From: JBCDBD01 sp039184335
GTDB taxonomy: Bacteria > Bacteroidota > Bacteroidia > Flavobacteriales > Flavobacteriaceae
DNA length: 64,000 bases
NCBI GenBank assembly: GCA_039184335.1
Contig: JBCDBD010000011.1
Coordinates: forward strand, 1 to 64,000
Direction: 5' to 3'
Under the pieces are notes generated by a model, which had not been told where the DNA came from, ran no database searches, and saw only the letters and a list, made by a program, of their open reading frames with translations. Below, piece after piece: positions 8,939 to 18,077 of this stretch. The translations under genes were made by a program, and so were the position numbers. Within the stretch, counting starts at the first letter, position 1; every line of letters starts with the position of its first letter.

Positions 8939-9625
8939 ATGCCTCGTAGCTTGCTTCCATTGTTTTTTTTGATGGCTCTGGTCATAGGTTATGGTCAGGA
9001 AAAAAAACAAGATTCCATTGCTGAATATTACGTTCGCATGCAGGGTGATTCGGTACTGTTGCGTTCAATTCCACTAGATGAAGTCTATATCTTCGGGAAA
9101 TTGGAGTTTGCAGACAAACAAGAGAAACTTCGATACTACGTTTTGCGACGAAAGACCCTAAAGGTGTACCCTTATGCAAAATTGGCTGCCGAGCGATTGG
9201 TCGAACTCAATGACAGCATTTCAAAAATCAAAAAGCGAAGACACCAGAAGCGTTACACCAAAAAGGTTCAAAAGTATATTGAGGGCGAGTTTTCAGAAGA
9301 ATTAAAAAAACTGACCCGTACCGAAGGACAGATTTTAGTAAAGCTCATACATCGACAAACCGGTAGCACGGCTTTCAATTTAGTAAAGGAATTGCGAAGC
9401 GGTTGGCGGGCATTTTGGTACAATACCACGGCAAAGGCCTTCAAGATCAGTCTAAAAAGAGAGTTTCTGCCTACCGAGGTACATGAAGACTATCTCATCG
9501 AAGATATTCTGCAACGGGCCTTTGCAGTAAACCGTCTCGAACGTCAAGAATCGGTTTTGGATTATGACTATGCTTTTTTGAGCAACAAATGGAAGAGCAG
9601 CCCAAAACCCAAACCGAAAGGATAG
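8939..9625 (+). CDS. DUF4294 domain-containing protein
   Basis: Conserved Bacteroidota protein of unknown function, probably exported. I chose the ATG at 8939 because it gives a clean signal peptide (PRSLLPLFFLMALVIGYGQ); the in-frame ATG at 8888 adds a second hydrophobic stretch ahead of it. The mature ~208 residues hold the DUF4294 core, with LDEVYIFGKLEF, the RRKTLKVYPYAKLAAERL segment, a basic helical region, and RLERQESVLDYDYAFLSNKW near the end. The C-terminus is proline/lysine rich. It converges with DUF6095, with only two bases between the stops. Confidence 0.88.
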   Translation: MPRSLLPLFFLMALVIGYGQEKKQDSIAEYYVRMQGDSVLLRSIPLDEVYIFGKLEFADKQEKLRYYVLRRKTLKVYPYAKLAAERLVELNDSISKIKKRRHQKRYTKKVQKYIEGEFSEELKKLTRTEGQILVKLIHRQTGSTAFNLVKELRSGWRAFWYNTTAKAFKISLKREFLPTEVHEDYLIEDILQRAFAVNRLERQESVLDYDYAFLSNKWKSSPKPKPKG

Positions 9626-9627
9626 CG

Positions 9628-9858
9628 TCATTGCTCCTTCTTTCCGAATAGGGCATCCATAAAAGTCTTGACAGTGTAAAAACCAAGGGCAATGGCGCAA
9701 ATGGCCAACAACAGCCCGACCACCAAAACTGGGATATAAAATGAATGTTCCTGATTTTTAAAGGCTTGATAGATGACTACTGGCGCCAAGAACATTAAGG
9801 CAGTGGTATAGGCCATGAACTTGATGCCTTTGACCAAAAGTACTTTATCGGTTCCCAT
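9628..9858 (-). CDS. DUF6095 family small membrane protein
   Basis: A 76-residue protein with two hydrophobic segments (about residues 13-31 and 41-62) and a short basic C-terminus. It is known to me only as a conserved flavobacterial family without assigned function. The coding call rests on family resemblance (MGTDKVLLVKGIKFM) and the two-helix profile. It converges with the DUF4294 gene. Confidence 0.75.
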   Translation of the reverse strand: MGTDKVLLVKGIKFMAYTTALMFLAPVVIYQAFKNQEHSFYIPVLVVGLLLAICAIALGFYTVKTFMDALFGKKEQ

Positions 9859-9984
9859 GGCCTAAAAGTAGGTATTTTCATATTACTTTTTGTCAACTCG
9901 GCCTTTTTATGGGCAAGGGTGTCCATTCTGGGATTTTATTGGTATTTTCATTTTCTTTTGAATTTATAACCGACAACCATTAGT

Positions 9985-11589
9985 ATGAATTGGGTAGACT
10001 ACACGATTATCATTGTTTATTTGTTGGGCTTCCTTGGTCTGGGATATCTTTTTAAGGAAAACAAAAATTCCGGGGACTATTTTTTGGGAGGCCGAAGTAT
10101 GGGATGGATCCCCCTTAGCCTTTCTACCATGGCCACCCAATTATCAGCTATCAGTTTTATTTCTGCACCTGCTTTTGTGGGAATCAAAGATGGTGGCGGA
10201 TTGCAATGGTTGACCTATGAATTTGGGGTGCCATTGGCCATGGCCTTTTTGTTGGTGGCTTTGATACCCTCACTGTATAAAGCAGGTATTGTCAGTGTCT
10301 ATGAGTACTTAGAACGACGTTTTGATGCCTCTTCACGGTTGCTCATAAGTTTTGTGTTTCAAATCAGTAGGTCAGTGGCCACTGGGGTTATGGTTTACAC
10401 AATGGCCCTTATTTTACAGGCCACTACTGGTATTGATTTTTGGGTCTCAGTACTCCTGATAGGTATGATTACCTTGGTCTATTCATTTCAAGGTGGTATG
10501 AAAGCAGTGATTTGGGGCGATGTTGTGCAGATGCTCATTCTTTTTTTGGGCATTGTCATTTGTCTGGCCTTTGGATTAAGTGAATTGGGCGGAATCGATA
10601 ATTTTTTGACCAAAGTGGATACAGATCGGTTGACCGCAGTAGACTTTAACAAATGGGGTTTTTCCAATGCTGATAAAGGGGATGAGTTTGGGTTTTGGCC
10701 CATGGTAATCGGGGGTTTTTTTCTATACGCCTCCTATTATGGTACCGATCAAACACAAACGCAGCGGATGTTGTCTGCCAAAGGAATGCCAACGATCAAG
10801 AACTTATTACTGGCCAATGGATTGTTTCGTTTTCCGGTCACCTTGACCTATTGCATTATGGGGCTCGTTCTCGGTACACTATTGGTATCTGATATCGGAT
10901 ACCAAGATCAGGTCACCGCAGTATATGAAGCCAATATTTCTAGCTTGGCCGGAAAAAAAGCGGATTTAATGGTGCCCGTTTTTATCATTAAATACCTTCC
11001 CAATGGTATTATCGGTATTTTATTGGTGGCCATTATGTCAGCAGCGATGTCATCTTTGAGCTCCACCGTAAATTCACTTTCTGCGGTGACCATCGAAGAT
11101 TTTGTAAAACGGTTTAAGAACGATCTTTCTGATGCCGAATATGTTCGCTATTCGCGGTTGCTATCTGTTTTTTGGGGATTGGTGTGTTTGTTTTTTGCCT
11201 TTTTTGCAGGTAACATCGAGGGTACGGTAATTGAAGTCATCAATAAGATCAGTTCTATTTTTTATGGTCCTATATTGGCTGCTTTTATATTGGCCTTATT
11301 GACAAAGCGTACCCATGCCTTGGGTGCCAATATTGGTATCATAGCTGGAGTACTTTTGAACATGTACCTTTGGCTCTATGTTCCTGATGTGTTTTGGTTT
11401 TGGTGGAACGCCATTGGGTGTGTGGTCACTATGCTTGTTGCCTATACTATCAGTCATGTCATTCCAATGAAGACCAAAGAAGGCATTAAAGTGAGCTATT
11501 ACTTTGCAAAGAAAGAAGTTGCCCTGCTTTTGGGCTATTTTGTCTTGATTGTGATCATAGCAATCTCAATGAAGCGCTTTTTAGGCTAA
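9985..11589 (+). CDS. Sodium:solute symporter (SSS family)
   Basis: Inner-membrane, sodium-coupled uptake of an organic solute, 534 residues with about 13-14 membrane segments. The family signature region is clear: GGRSMGWIPLSLSTMATQLS (about residues 36-55), YEYLERRFD near 106, and the TM8-equivalent IMSAAMSSLSSTVNSLS (about 352-368) with sodium-coordinating serines. SSS members carry sugars, amino acids or organic acids, so sequence alone does not give the substrate. It begins a three-gene run with a GH13_18 phosphorylase 16 nt downstream and then a GntP permease, which points to a glucoside such as glucosylglycerate or glucosylglycerol. Confidence 0.93.
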   Translation: MNWVDYTIIIVYLLGFLGLGYLFKENKNSGDYFLGGRSMGWIPLSLSTMATQLSAISFISAPAFVGIKDGGGLQWLTYEFGVPLAMAFLLVALIPSLYKAGIVSVYEYLERRFDASSRLLISFVFQISRSVATGVMVYTMALILQATTGIDFWVSVLLIGMITLVYSFQGGMKAVIWGDVVQMLILFLGIVICLAFGLSELGGIDNFLTKVDTDRLTAVDFNKWGFSNADKGDEFGFWPMVIGGFFLYASYYGTDQTQTQRMLSAKGMPTIKNLLLANGLFRFPVTLTYCIMGLVLGTLLVSDIGYQDQVTAVYEANISSLAGKKADLMVPVFIIKYLPNGIIGILLVAIMSAAMSSLSSTVNSLSAVTIEDFVKRFKNDLSDAEYVRYSRLLSVFWGLVCLFFAFFAGNIEGTVIEVINKISSIFYGPILAAFILALLTKRTHALGANIGIIAGVLLNMYLWLYVPDVFWFWWNAIGCVVTMLVAYTISHVIPMKTKEGIKVSYYFAKKEVALLLGYFVLIVIIAISMKRFLG

Positions 11590-11605
11590 AAAACACTGGT
11601 AAATC

Positions 11606-13264
11606 ATGATAACCACACTGATAGGTCAACTTTATCCCAATGCTGTCAACGATGTGCTGGGAGCAATTGCGCAGCTTACATCAAAATATGGTAATGGAGA
11701 AGAAAAAGCCGTTGGCCTTACCCATGAAGACTGTATTCTGATCACCTATGGTGACAGTATATGGCAAGAGCATGAAAAACCCCTGGTTACGTTAAAACGG
11801 TTTGCCGATAGTTATTTTTCTGATGTTATCAATACAATACATGTATTGCCCTGTTTTCCATATTCATCGGATGATGGTTTCAGTGTGATGGATTATTATC
11901 AGATCAACCCCGATTTAGGTGATTGGCAACATATAGCCTCACTTGGTGAACACTTTGATTTAATGTTTGATGCAGTGGTCAACCACATCTCACAAAAATC
12001 GGTATGGTTCGCTAAGTTTTTAAAAGGCGAACAACCCTACAGTGGTTTCTTCATCGAAGCCGACCCAAGCCAAGATTATTCGAGAGTGGTTCGCCCTCGG
12101 GCACTCCCTCTATTGCACGCATTTGAAAAACAGCAAAGTGAGGTGTATGTTTGGACTACTTTTAGCAGAGACCAGGTAGATCTGAACTATGCCAATCACA
12201 AGGTTTTTATACAAGTTTTGGATGTACTTCTTTTTTATGCCAGTAAAGGGGCGAAGTATATTCGGTTAGATGCCATTGCCTTTCTATGGAAGCAATTGGG
12301 CACCTCATGCATCCATTTAACAGAAACCCATCTCATCATACAGGCATATCGAAAAGTACTGGAAGCTGTTTATCCAAACATTGTGCTCATAACAGAAACC
12401 AATGTTCCCCATGCAGAGAACATTTCGTATTTCGGAAACGGACAAAATGAGGCCCATATGGTCTATAATTTCACGCTACCTCCATTATTGGCTTATTCTG
12501 TTCACAAAGAAAATGTTGATGTACTCACTGCTTGGGCAAAGAACCTGCAATTGCCAGATAATGCTTGCTTTTTTAACTTTACCGCAAGTCATGATGGCGT
12601 AGGTGTACGTCCGTTACAGGGAATTGTCTCTGTAGAAGAGATTGATTTTTTGGCACAAAAGGCAGAAGAACATGGCGGGTTTGTATCGTATAAAGACAAT
12701 GGTGATGGTACCAAATCACCATACGAGCTCAACTGCAATTATTTGAATCTGCTTTCACATCCCTCGGATCCAAACCATCTAAAAGTACAACGATTCTTAT
12801 TGACACAATCTGTTATGCTCTGTATGCCCGGTGTTCCTGGTATCTATTACCATTCCATTTTGGGATCCCAAAACGATAAAAAAGCGGCTATGGCTTCAGG
12901 CATCCATAGACGGATCAACAGGGAAAAGCTACATGTTGAAATCCTACAACAGGCACTTGACGCACAAGCTTCATTTAGAGCTTCTGTTTACCATGCATAT
13001 CGTAACTTATTAAAAGTAAGAATATCAGAAAAGGCATTCCATCCCCATGGTAGAGCAGGGTATCGCCAGCAAGGGGCTGTTTTTATGGTTGAGCGACATT
13101 TCGAAGGTGAAACCATACTTGGGGTGCACAATTTCGCTTCACAAGCAGTACGGTTTAAATTGCCTGAAGTTAAAATGGTCAATATTTTGCAACCATTGGA
13201 AAATAGTGTTGAACTCACCAAATTACCCCCTTTCGGATTCAAATGGTTAAAAGAGGGTACTTAA
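11606..13264 (+). CDS. GH13 subfamily 18 glycoside phosphorylase (glucosylglycerate/glucosylglycerol/sucrose phosphorylase type)
   Basis: Retaining phosphorylase expected to split an alpha-glucoside with phosphate into glucose-1-phosphate. The 552-residue protein carries the (beta/alpha)8 signatures: DVVNH-like FDAVVNHIS (about residues 114-122), nucleophile Asp in YIRLDAIAF (about 213-221), acid/base Glu in ITETNVPHAE (about 258-267), and the transition-state Asp in TASHDGVGVRP (about 326-336). The GVRP after HDG, and MPGVPGIYYHSILGSQND followed by RRINREKL, look closer to glucosylglycerate phosphorylases (YcjM-like) than to classical sucrose phosphorylase; that is judged by eye. No signal peptide, so cytosolic. 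Uptake by the upstream symporter and a GntP permease downstream suit a product such as D-glycerate. Confidence 0.85.
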   Translation: MITTLIGQLYPNAVNDVLGAIAQLTSKYGNGEEKAVGLTHEDCILITYGDSIWQEHEKPLVTLKRFADSYFSDVINTIHVLPCFPYSSDDGFSVMDYYQINPDLGDWQHIASLGEHFDLMFDAVVNHISQKSVWFAKFLKGEQPYSGFFIEADPSQDYSRVVRPRALPLLHAFEKQQSEVYVWTTFSRDQVDLNYANHKVFIQVLDVLLFYASKGAKYIRLDAIAFLWKQLGTSCIHLTETHLIIQAYRKVLEAVYPNIVLITETNVPHAENISYFGNGQNEAHMVYNFTLPPLLAYSVHKENVDVLTAWAKNLQLPDNACFFNFTASHDGVGVRPLQGIVSVEEIDFLAQKAEEHGGFVSYKDNGDGTKSPYELNCNYLNLLSHPSDPNHLKVQRFLLTQSVMLCMPGVPGIYYHSILGSQNDKKAAMASGIHRRINREKLHVEILQQALDAQASFRASVYHAYRNLLKVRISEKAFHPHGRAGYRQQGAVFMVERHFEGETILGVHNFASQAVRFKLPEVKMVNILQPLENSVELTKLPPFGFKWLKEGT

Positions 13265-13345
13265 TTACTTTTAGTCTTTGCATACAAATTTTGATGACAT
13301 GATTAAAATAAGACAAAAAACATGTTGATTTAAAATACCCATAGT

Positions 13346-14680
13346 ATGGAGTTTATAGTAGTGTTCGGAATGATAGGTTTCATCATTGTTGCTACAGTAA
13401 AGTTGAAAATGCACCCTGTTTTTTCGTTGATTATAGCGGCTATAGTTTCTGGGCTCTTACTTGGACTTTCACCCAATGAGGTTATCGCTACCATTGGGGA
13501 TGGATTTGGGAAAACACTATCTGGAATAGGGTTGGTCATTGCGTTTGGAACCGTTATTGGCACTTTTTTGGAAAGAACAGGAGGCACCAAGGTTATGGCC
13601 AATGCTGTTTTGGGATGGATAGGGCACAGGCGTTCGCCTTTGGCCATAAATTTAGCGGGTTTCGTGGTAGCGATACCCGTATTTTGCGATTCTGGTTTCA
13701 TCATCTTATCCTCTTTGAACAAGGCCATGAACAAAAAGACTGGCATATCACTTATGGTATTTGCTTTGGCCCTGGCATCTGGGCTTTATGCGGCCCATGT
13801 TTTTGTACCTCCAACACCTGGTCCATTGGCTGCCGCTGCAATTATTGGTGCTGATTTAGGTATGGTTTTGTTGCTTGGTCTAGTAATTGCCCTTCCTGTG
13901 TCATTGACTGGTTACATTTGGGCCAAATTGGTTGGCAATAGGCTCACTGGCGAAGAAAAAGAATACGGTAAAGATCAGGATACCGCACAGCTCGAAGCAC
14001 AGATTTCCCCAAGCGTTTTCGGAGTTTTTCTTCCGCTGTTGGCCCCAATAGTATTGATTGCCTTAAAGTCAATGGTGAACTACCCTTCAAAACCATTTGG
14101 GAATGGATTCGTATTTCGGTTTTTTGATTTTGTCGGTAACCCCATCATTGCACTTTTAATTGGCGTATTGTTCGCATTTCTCTTGACGGCAAGGGTTGTC
14201 CCAAAAAAAAGGAATATGTGGGTGGTTGAAGCGTTGAAGCAAGGCGGGCTCATTGTTTTGATTACTGGTGCCGGAGGAGCTTTTGGTGCTGTGCTTAGAA
14301 CGATTGATATTGCCTCTTTATTGGACTTTACCTCAAACTCAGGATGGATTGGGTTATTGATCTGTTTTCTCATCGCGGCGATTTTGAAGACCGCCCAAGG
14401 TTCTTCAACAGTAGCCATTATTACGACCGCCCCCATTGTGGCCTTGTTGTTGAACTCATTTGGACTGGAATCTGAAATTGGTAAATCATTGGCAGTATTG
14501 GCCGTAGGTGCTGGTGCCATGACCGTTTCACATGTCAATGACAGTTATTTCTGGGTGGTATCGCAATTCTCAGGCATGAACTTGAAAACCGCATTGAAAG
14601 GGCATACCGTGGCTACCCTCTTACAGGGTTGTGTGGGCCTGTTGGCAATCATGCTACTATACGTTTTGTTTGATGTCTAA
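13346..14680 (+). CDS. GntP family permease (gluconate/glycerate-type H+ symporter)
   Basis: Inner-membrane permease of 444 residues with about 12-14 hydrophobic segments. GntP hallmarks include VAIPVFCDSGFIIL (about residues 109-122), HVFVPPTPGPLAAAA (about 151-165), and GAMTVSHVNDSYFWVVSQF near 391-409. The family carries small sugar acids (gluconate, fructuronate, possibly glycerate). It is clearly diverged from the second GntP at 58416, which sits beside gluconokinase. Here the neighbours are a symporter and a glucoside phosphorylase, so a role with the acid released from the glucoside is plausible but inferred. It lies 81 nt after the phosphorylase and ends facing the TonB receptor. Confidence 0.9.
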   Translation: MEFIVVFGMIGFIIVATVKLKMHPVFSLIIAAIVSGLLLGLSPNEVIATIGDGFGKTLSGIGLVIAFGTVIGTFLERTGGTKVMANAVLGWIGHRRSPLAINLAGFVVAIPVFCDSGFIILSSLNKAMNKKTGISLMVFALALASGLYAAHVFVPPTPGPLAAAAIIGADLGMVLLLGLVIALPVSLTGYIWAKLVGNRLTGEEKEYGKDQDTAQLEAQISPSVFGVFLPLLAPIVLIALKSMVNYPSKPFGNGFVFRFFDFVGNPIIALLIGVLFAFLLTARVVPKKRNMWVVEALKQGGLIVLITGAGGAFGAVLRTIDIASLLDFTSNSGWIGLLICFLIAAILKTAQGSSTVAIITTAPIVALLLNSFGLESEIGKSLAVLAVGAGAMTVSHVNDSYFWVVSQFSGMNLKTALKGHTVATLLQGCVGLLAIMLLYVLFDV

Positions 14681-14751
14681 TACCTACTTTTACGTATCAT
14701 TATTTTCATGAAAGATATGTATGCAGCTCAAAAGTTGGGTTTTTCGTTGCC

Positions 14752-17127
14752 TTAGAACTTGAAGTTGTAGGTTACCGCTGGTATGATTCCAAAGATTGAG
14801 GTCCTGACAGCTTCGTTTCTTCCCGTGTCTTCATTTTCTGTAAAATTGATAGCGGCAGCGTTCTTTCTGCTATACAGGTTATAAATACTGAACACCCATT
14901 CAGATTGTGTTTTTTTTGTCGCATTTCTTTCAGGAACCAAGGTAGCCGAAATGTCAAGGCGATGGAAGTCAGGTAAGCGTTGTCTATTTCGTCCGTCGTA
15001 ATAGGGTACTACAAGTCCTTGAAATTCAAATTGCCCTATCGGATAGTTTGTGGGTTGACCCGTTTGATAGATAAAGTTTGCGTTGAATTTCCATTTATCG
15101 TTCAAGTCATAATTTCCATACAAAGAGATGTCATGGGTCTTGTCATAAGGGGTATTGTACCATTCCCCGTTATTGATACCCGTTTCGAGATTATTTCTTC
15201 CAGGAGTACGCTGTTCAGATTTTGAAAGGGTATATGCGAGCCACCCTGTCAACTTACCCTCATTCTTTCGCAATAGAACTTCAAGGCCATAGGCTCTTGC
15301 CTCACCATTTAAAATGACTTGTTCTATGGCATCGTTGGCAATCAAATCAGCACCATCAATATAGTCGATACGATTATCAATGCTTTTATAAAAAGTCTCG
15401 ACCTCCAATGAAAACTCGCGGTCATTGATATTCTTGAAGAATCCAAAGGCATATTGGTTCAGTAGTTGTGGCTCTACAAACGGACCACTGGGGGTCCATA
15501 CGTCAAGTGGGGTGGGAGAGCTGGTATTTGAAAGTAAATGAAGGTACTGTGCCAATCTTGTATAGCTGGCTTTAAAAGAGGTATCCCCATTTAAGGAATA
15601 GGCAACCGAAACCCTTGGTTCTAAATTAAAGAATTTTTTTAAGGTGCCCCCTCTACCGGGGTCGATGGTATCAATTGGTATAGCTTCTTGGTATACCGAG
15701 AAAAGAGGGTCAAAGACCACAGGGTTATCGTCTTCATAAACAAAAAACTCATCTTGGCCGAGTCTATTGAATTGACTTGCCCTTAGACCGTAGTTTACGC
15801 TCAATCGATTTGTCACCTCGTGCTCGATATCAATATAAATGGCATTTTCGTTGGCATATTTTTTGGTTAACTGCTCTTCTACGATTCCTGAATCTGGATT
15901 ATTGGGTTTTATTTTACCGGGATTGAATACATAGTATGTATTGTTAAGACCATAATTGATCTGTAGCCTGTTGTTGATATAATGTTTTAAGTCGTATTTT
16001 ATGTTGAAGTTTTGGATGCCAGAATCCCATTCAAAACCTACAAAGTCAAGCTCCAATCCATAGAAATAATCAGAGTAGATCAGCGAAAGGTTGGAGAATA
16101 GCTTGTCAGAGAACAAGTGGTTCCATCTGAAATTGCCAACTGCATTGCCGTATATGTTGACAAAACTATCATTGATGTTAAAAAGGTCCCTACCAAAGTA
16201 TCCTGATAAGAATACGTTGTTCTTTTCATTGATCCTATGGTTGATCTTGGCATTGAAATCATAAAAATAGGCCTTATTATCAAGATCAAAGAGGGGAAAG
16301 AACAAGTGGGCGTATGAAGCCCTTCCACCCGCTAAAAATGCTGTCCTATCTTTGATGATCGGCCCTTCTATCAGCAAGCGACTAGCCACGGCGCCAATAC
16401 CACCGTTCACCTTTAATTCTTTGCTATTCCCTTCTTTTTGAAATATTTCCAAAACAGAAGAGACCCTGCCCCCATATCTAGCAGGAATACCGCCTTTGAA
16501 AAGTTTGACATCTTTGATGGCATCGGGGTTAAAGACAGAAAAAAAACCAAATAGATGGGAAGTATTGAAAATAGTAGCTTCATCCAACAAGATAAGGTTT
16601 TGGTCTGCAGAACCTCCCCTGACGTTGAAGCCCGATGATGCTTCCCCAGCATTGGTAACACCAGGTAGTAGAATCAATGATTTAATGACATCAGCTTCTC
16701 CCAATACTACCGGAATTTTCTTTATGGTCTGTACTCCCAAGGTATTGATGCTCATTTGGGGTTTTCGAATCTCCAATATATCAGATCTGTCGGTTACCAC
16801 CACTTCTTCCAGTTCTTCAACTTTTTCAATGAGGTTAAAATCCATTTTCTTGTCAGAATCAAGTAAAATGGTCTGTTTTATGCTTTGGAACCCTATATAG
16901 TTGACAACAACATCGTATTCACCTTGGGGCAGTGTGATGGAATAGAAACCATATTCATTTGTAGCAACTCCGGTTTGCAATTGGGGAATGCCAATGGTAA
17001 CACCGATAAGGGTTTCGTTACTTGAAGCCTCTTTGATGGTCCCGCTCAAGGTATATTTTTCCTGTGCTTGAAGGGTAAGATTTGCCGTTAGTAGCGCAAT
17101 AAAAAATACAAGATTCTTTTTCAGCAT
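14752..17127 (-). CDS. TonB-dependent receptor with CarboxypepD_reg-like domain
   Basis: Outer-membrane, TonB-driven importer, 791 residues and apparently intact. Layout: signal peptide (about residues 1-21, ending TLQAQ), a CarboxypepD_reg-like domain (about 25-105) with YDVVVNYIGFQS, a linker with EELEEVVVTDR, a plug domain (about 120-235) including GFNVRGGSADQNLILLDEA and LFKGGIPARYGGR, then the barrel ending in an aromatic strand (PAVTYNFKF). The preceding gene on the same strand encodes a DUF4249 lipoprotein, 54 nt away. Such pairs are common in Bacteroidota and probably form an uptake complex; the ligand is unknown. Confidence 0.95.
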   Translation of the reverse strand: MLKKNLVFFIALLTANLTLQAQEKYTLSGTIKEASSNETLIGVTIGIPQLQTGVATNEYGFYSITLPQGEYDVVVNYIGFQSIKQTILLDSDKKMDFNLIEKVEELEEVVVTDRSDILEIRKPQMSINTLGVQTIKKIPVVLGEADVIKSLILLPGVTNAGEASSGFNVRGGSADQNLILLDEATIFNTSHLFGFFSVFNPDAIKDVKLFKGGIPARYGGRVSSVLEIFQKEGNSKELKVNGGIGAVASRLLIEGPIIKDRTAFLAGGRASYAHLFFPLFDLDNKAYFYDFNAKINHRINEKNNVFLSGYFGRDLFNINDSFVNIYGNAVGNFRWNHLFSDKLFSNLSLIYSDYFYGLELDFVGFEWDSGIQNFNIKYDLKHYINNRLQINYGLNNTYYVFNPGKIKPNNPDSGIVEEQLTKKYANENAIYIDIEHEVTNRLSVNYGLRASQFNRLGQDEFFVYEDDNPVVFDPLFSVYQEAIPIDTIDPGRGGTLKKFFNLEPRVSVAYSLNGDTSFKASYTRLAQYLHLLSNTSSPTPLDVWTPSGPFVEPQLLNQYAFGFFKNINDREFSLEVETFYKSIDNRIDYIDGADLIANDAIEQVILNGEARAYGLEVLLRKNEGKLTGWLAYTLSKSEQRTPGRNNLETGINNGEWYNTPYDKTHDISLYGNYDLNDKWKFNANFIYQTGQPTNYPIGQFEFQGLVVPYYDGRNRQRLPDFHRLDISATLVPERNATKKTQSEWVFSIYNLYSRKNAAAINFTENEDTGRNEAVRTSIFGIIPAVTYNFKF

Positions 17128-17181
17128 GAAATACGTTTTAACGCTATGTTGTATTGGTAAAGTGTACCACCTTATAAGTGC

Positions 17182-18012
17182 TCATTCGATATTCAATACT
17201 ACAGTGTCAAATTCGCTTATGGCAAAATAGCCGAAGGCAAAGTTGTCGACATTGGTTGTATTCAAAATATTTCCGCGTACAGTGGCAGGTGCCGGAGCAA
17301 AGGGGCCATCCCCCCCATTTTCACCGGATTGGGTGAGCACCAATTCAGTATAGTCAGCAAATTGCTTGTCAATTCCTAAAAGGGTGATGACAAGGTCGTC
17401 TCCCGGCACTATATCTTCATAGAAGTACGAAAAGGTAAGCTGGTTGTCTTGGTAGAACTCATCGTCGGTAACCAGAAAATTGTCAAACCCAAAAGAAAAA
17501 AGATAGTAATTGCGTTCATTGGGGATATCAGTAAAAGTAACGATAATCTCTGTTTCAGAGTCTTCATCGAATAAAAAGCCATCGCCTTGTTCGACCGAGT
17601 CAATAGTAGATGAAGGGTTGAGCTGCTCCGTAGCAATAAACAATTCATTGTTGTAAGTGACCCGTAGCGTGTAATCTCGGTCAAATTCAAGATCAGGAAA
17701 ACCAGAAAAAAAGACACCTGGTTCATCTTCGATAAGCGGATAGGCCTGTCCAGTTTCCTCGTCTATAATTTCAACGGAGGCCCCCTCTGCTGGGGGTACC
17801 CCTTCATCGAGAAAAGGTGCCGTCAATGTCAATCTTACCTGCCCAATGGTCAATGGGTCACCACTGTTTTCATTATAGCCAATCAATGCGTCAATGACCA
17901 GTTGTGGCTCAGATGTCGGCAAGTCAACATCGATGACATCTTCACAACTGCATAAAAAAAGAAGTAAGAGGCAAAAGAAATAATTTCTCAAAGTTGTATT
18001 TACATATTTCAT
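17182..18012 (-). CDS. DUF4249 domain-containing lipoprotein
   Basis: Predicted outer-membrane lipoprotein of 276 residues. The N-terminus NYFFCLLLLFLCSCEDVIDV has a hydrophobic stretch and a lipobox-like LCSC, with acylation likely at the second Cys. The mature part is acidic and beta-rich, with LVIDALIGYNE, a strand set with YTLRVTYNNELF, and a C-terminal FAFGYFAISEFD. DUF4249 proteins usually accompany TonB-dependent receptors, as here. The function is thought to be a surface partner of the receptor. The gene lies 65 nt after icd and probably has its own promoter. Confidence 0.88.
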   Translation of the reverse strand: MKYVNTTLRNYFFCLLLLFLCSCEDVIDVDLPTSEPQLVIDALIGYNENSGDPLTIGQVRLTLTAPFLDEGVPPAEGASVEIIDEETGQAYPLIEDEPGVFFSGFPDLEFDRDYTLRVTYNNELFIATEQLNPSSTIDSVEQGDGFLFDEDSETEIIVTFTDIPNERNYYLFSFGFDNFLVTDDEFYQDNQLTFSYFYEDIVPGDDLVITLLGIDKQFADYTELVLTQSGENGGDGPFAPAPATVRGNILNTTNVDNFAFGYFAISEFDTVVLNIE

Positions 18013-18077
18013 GAAATCCTAAAAATAGGAATCATTCGGTCAAATCCCTTTCGCTTAACAGTTTCTTAATTTTGTGG

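Noticed and set aside
11606..13264. Plain alpha-amylase or sucrose phosphorylase call
   Set aside because: The absence of a signal peptide, the GH13_18-type C-terminal segments and the GVRP motif argue against amylase; sucrose remains possible as substrate but is not favoured by the motif details.
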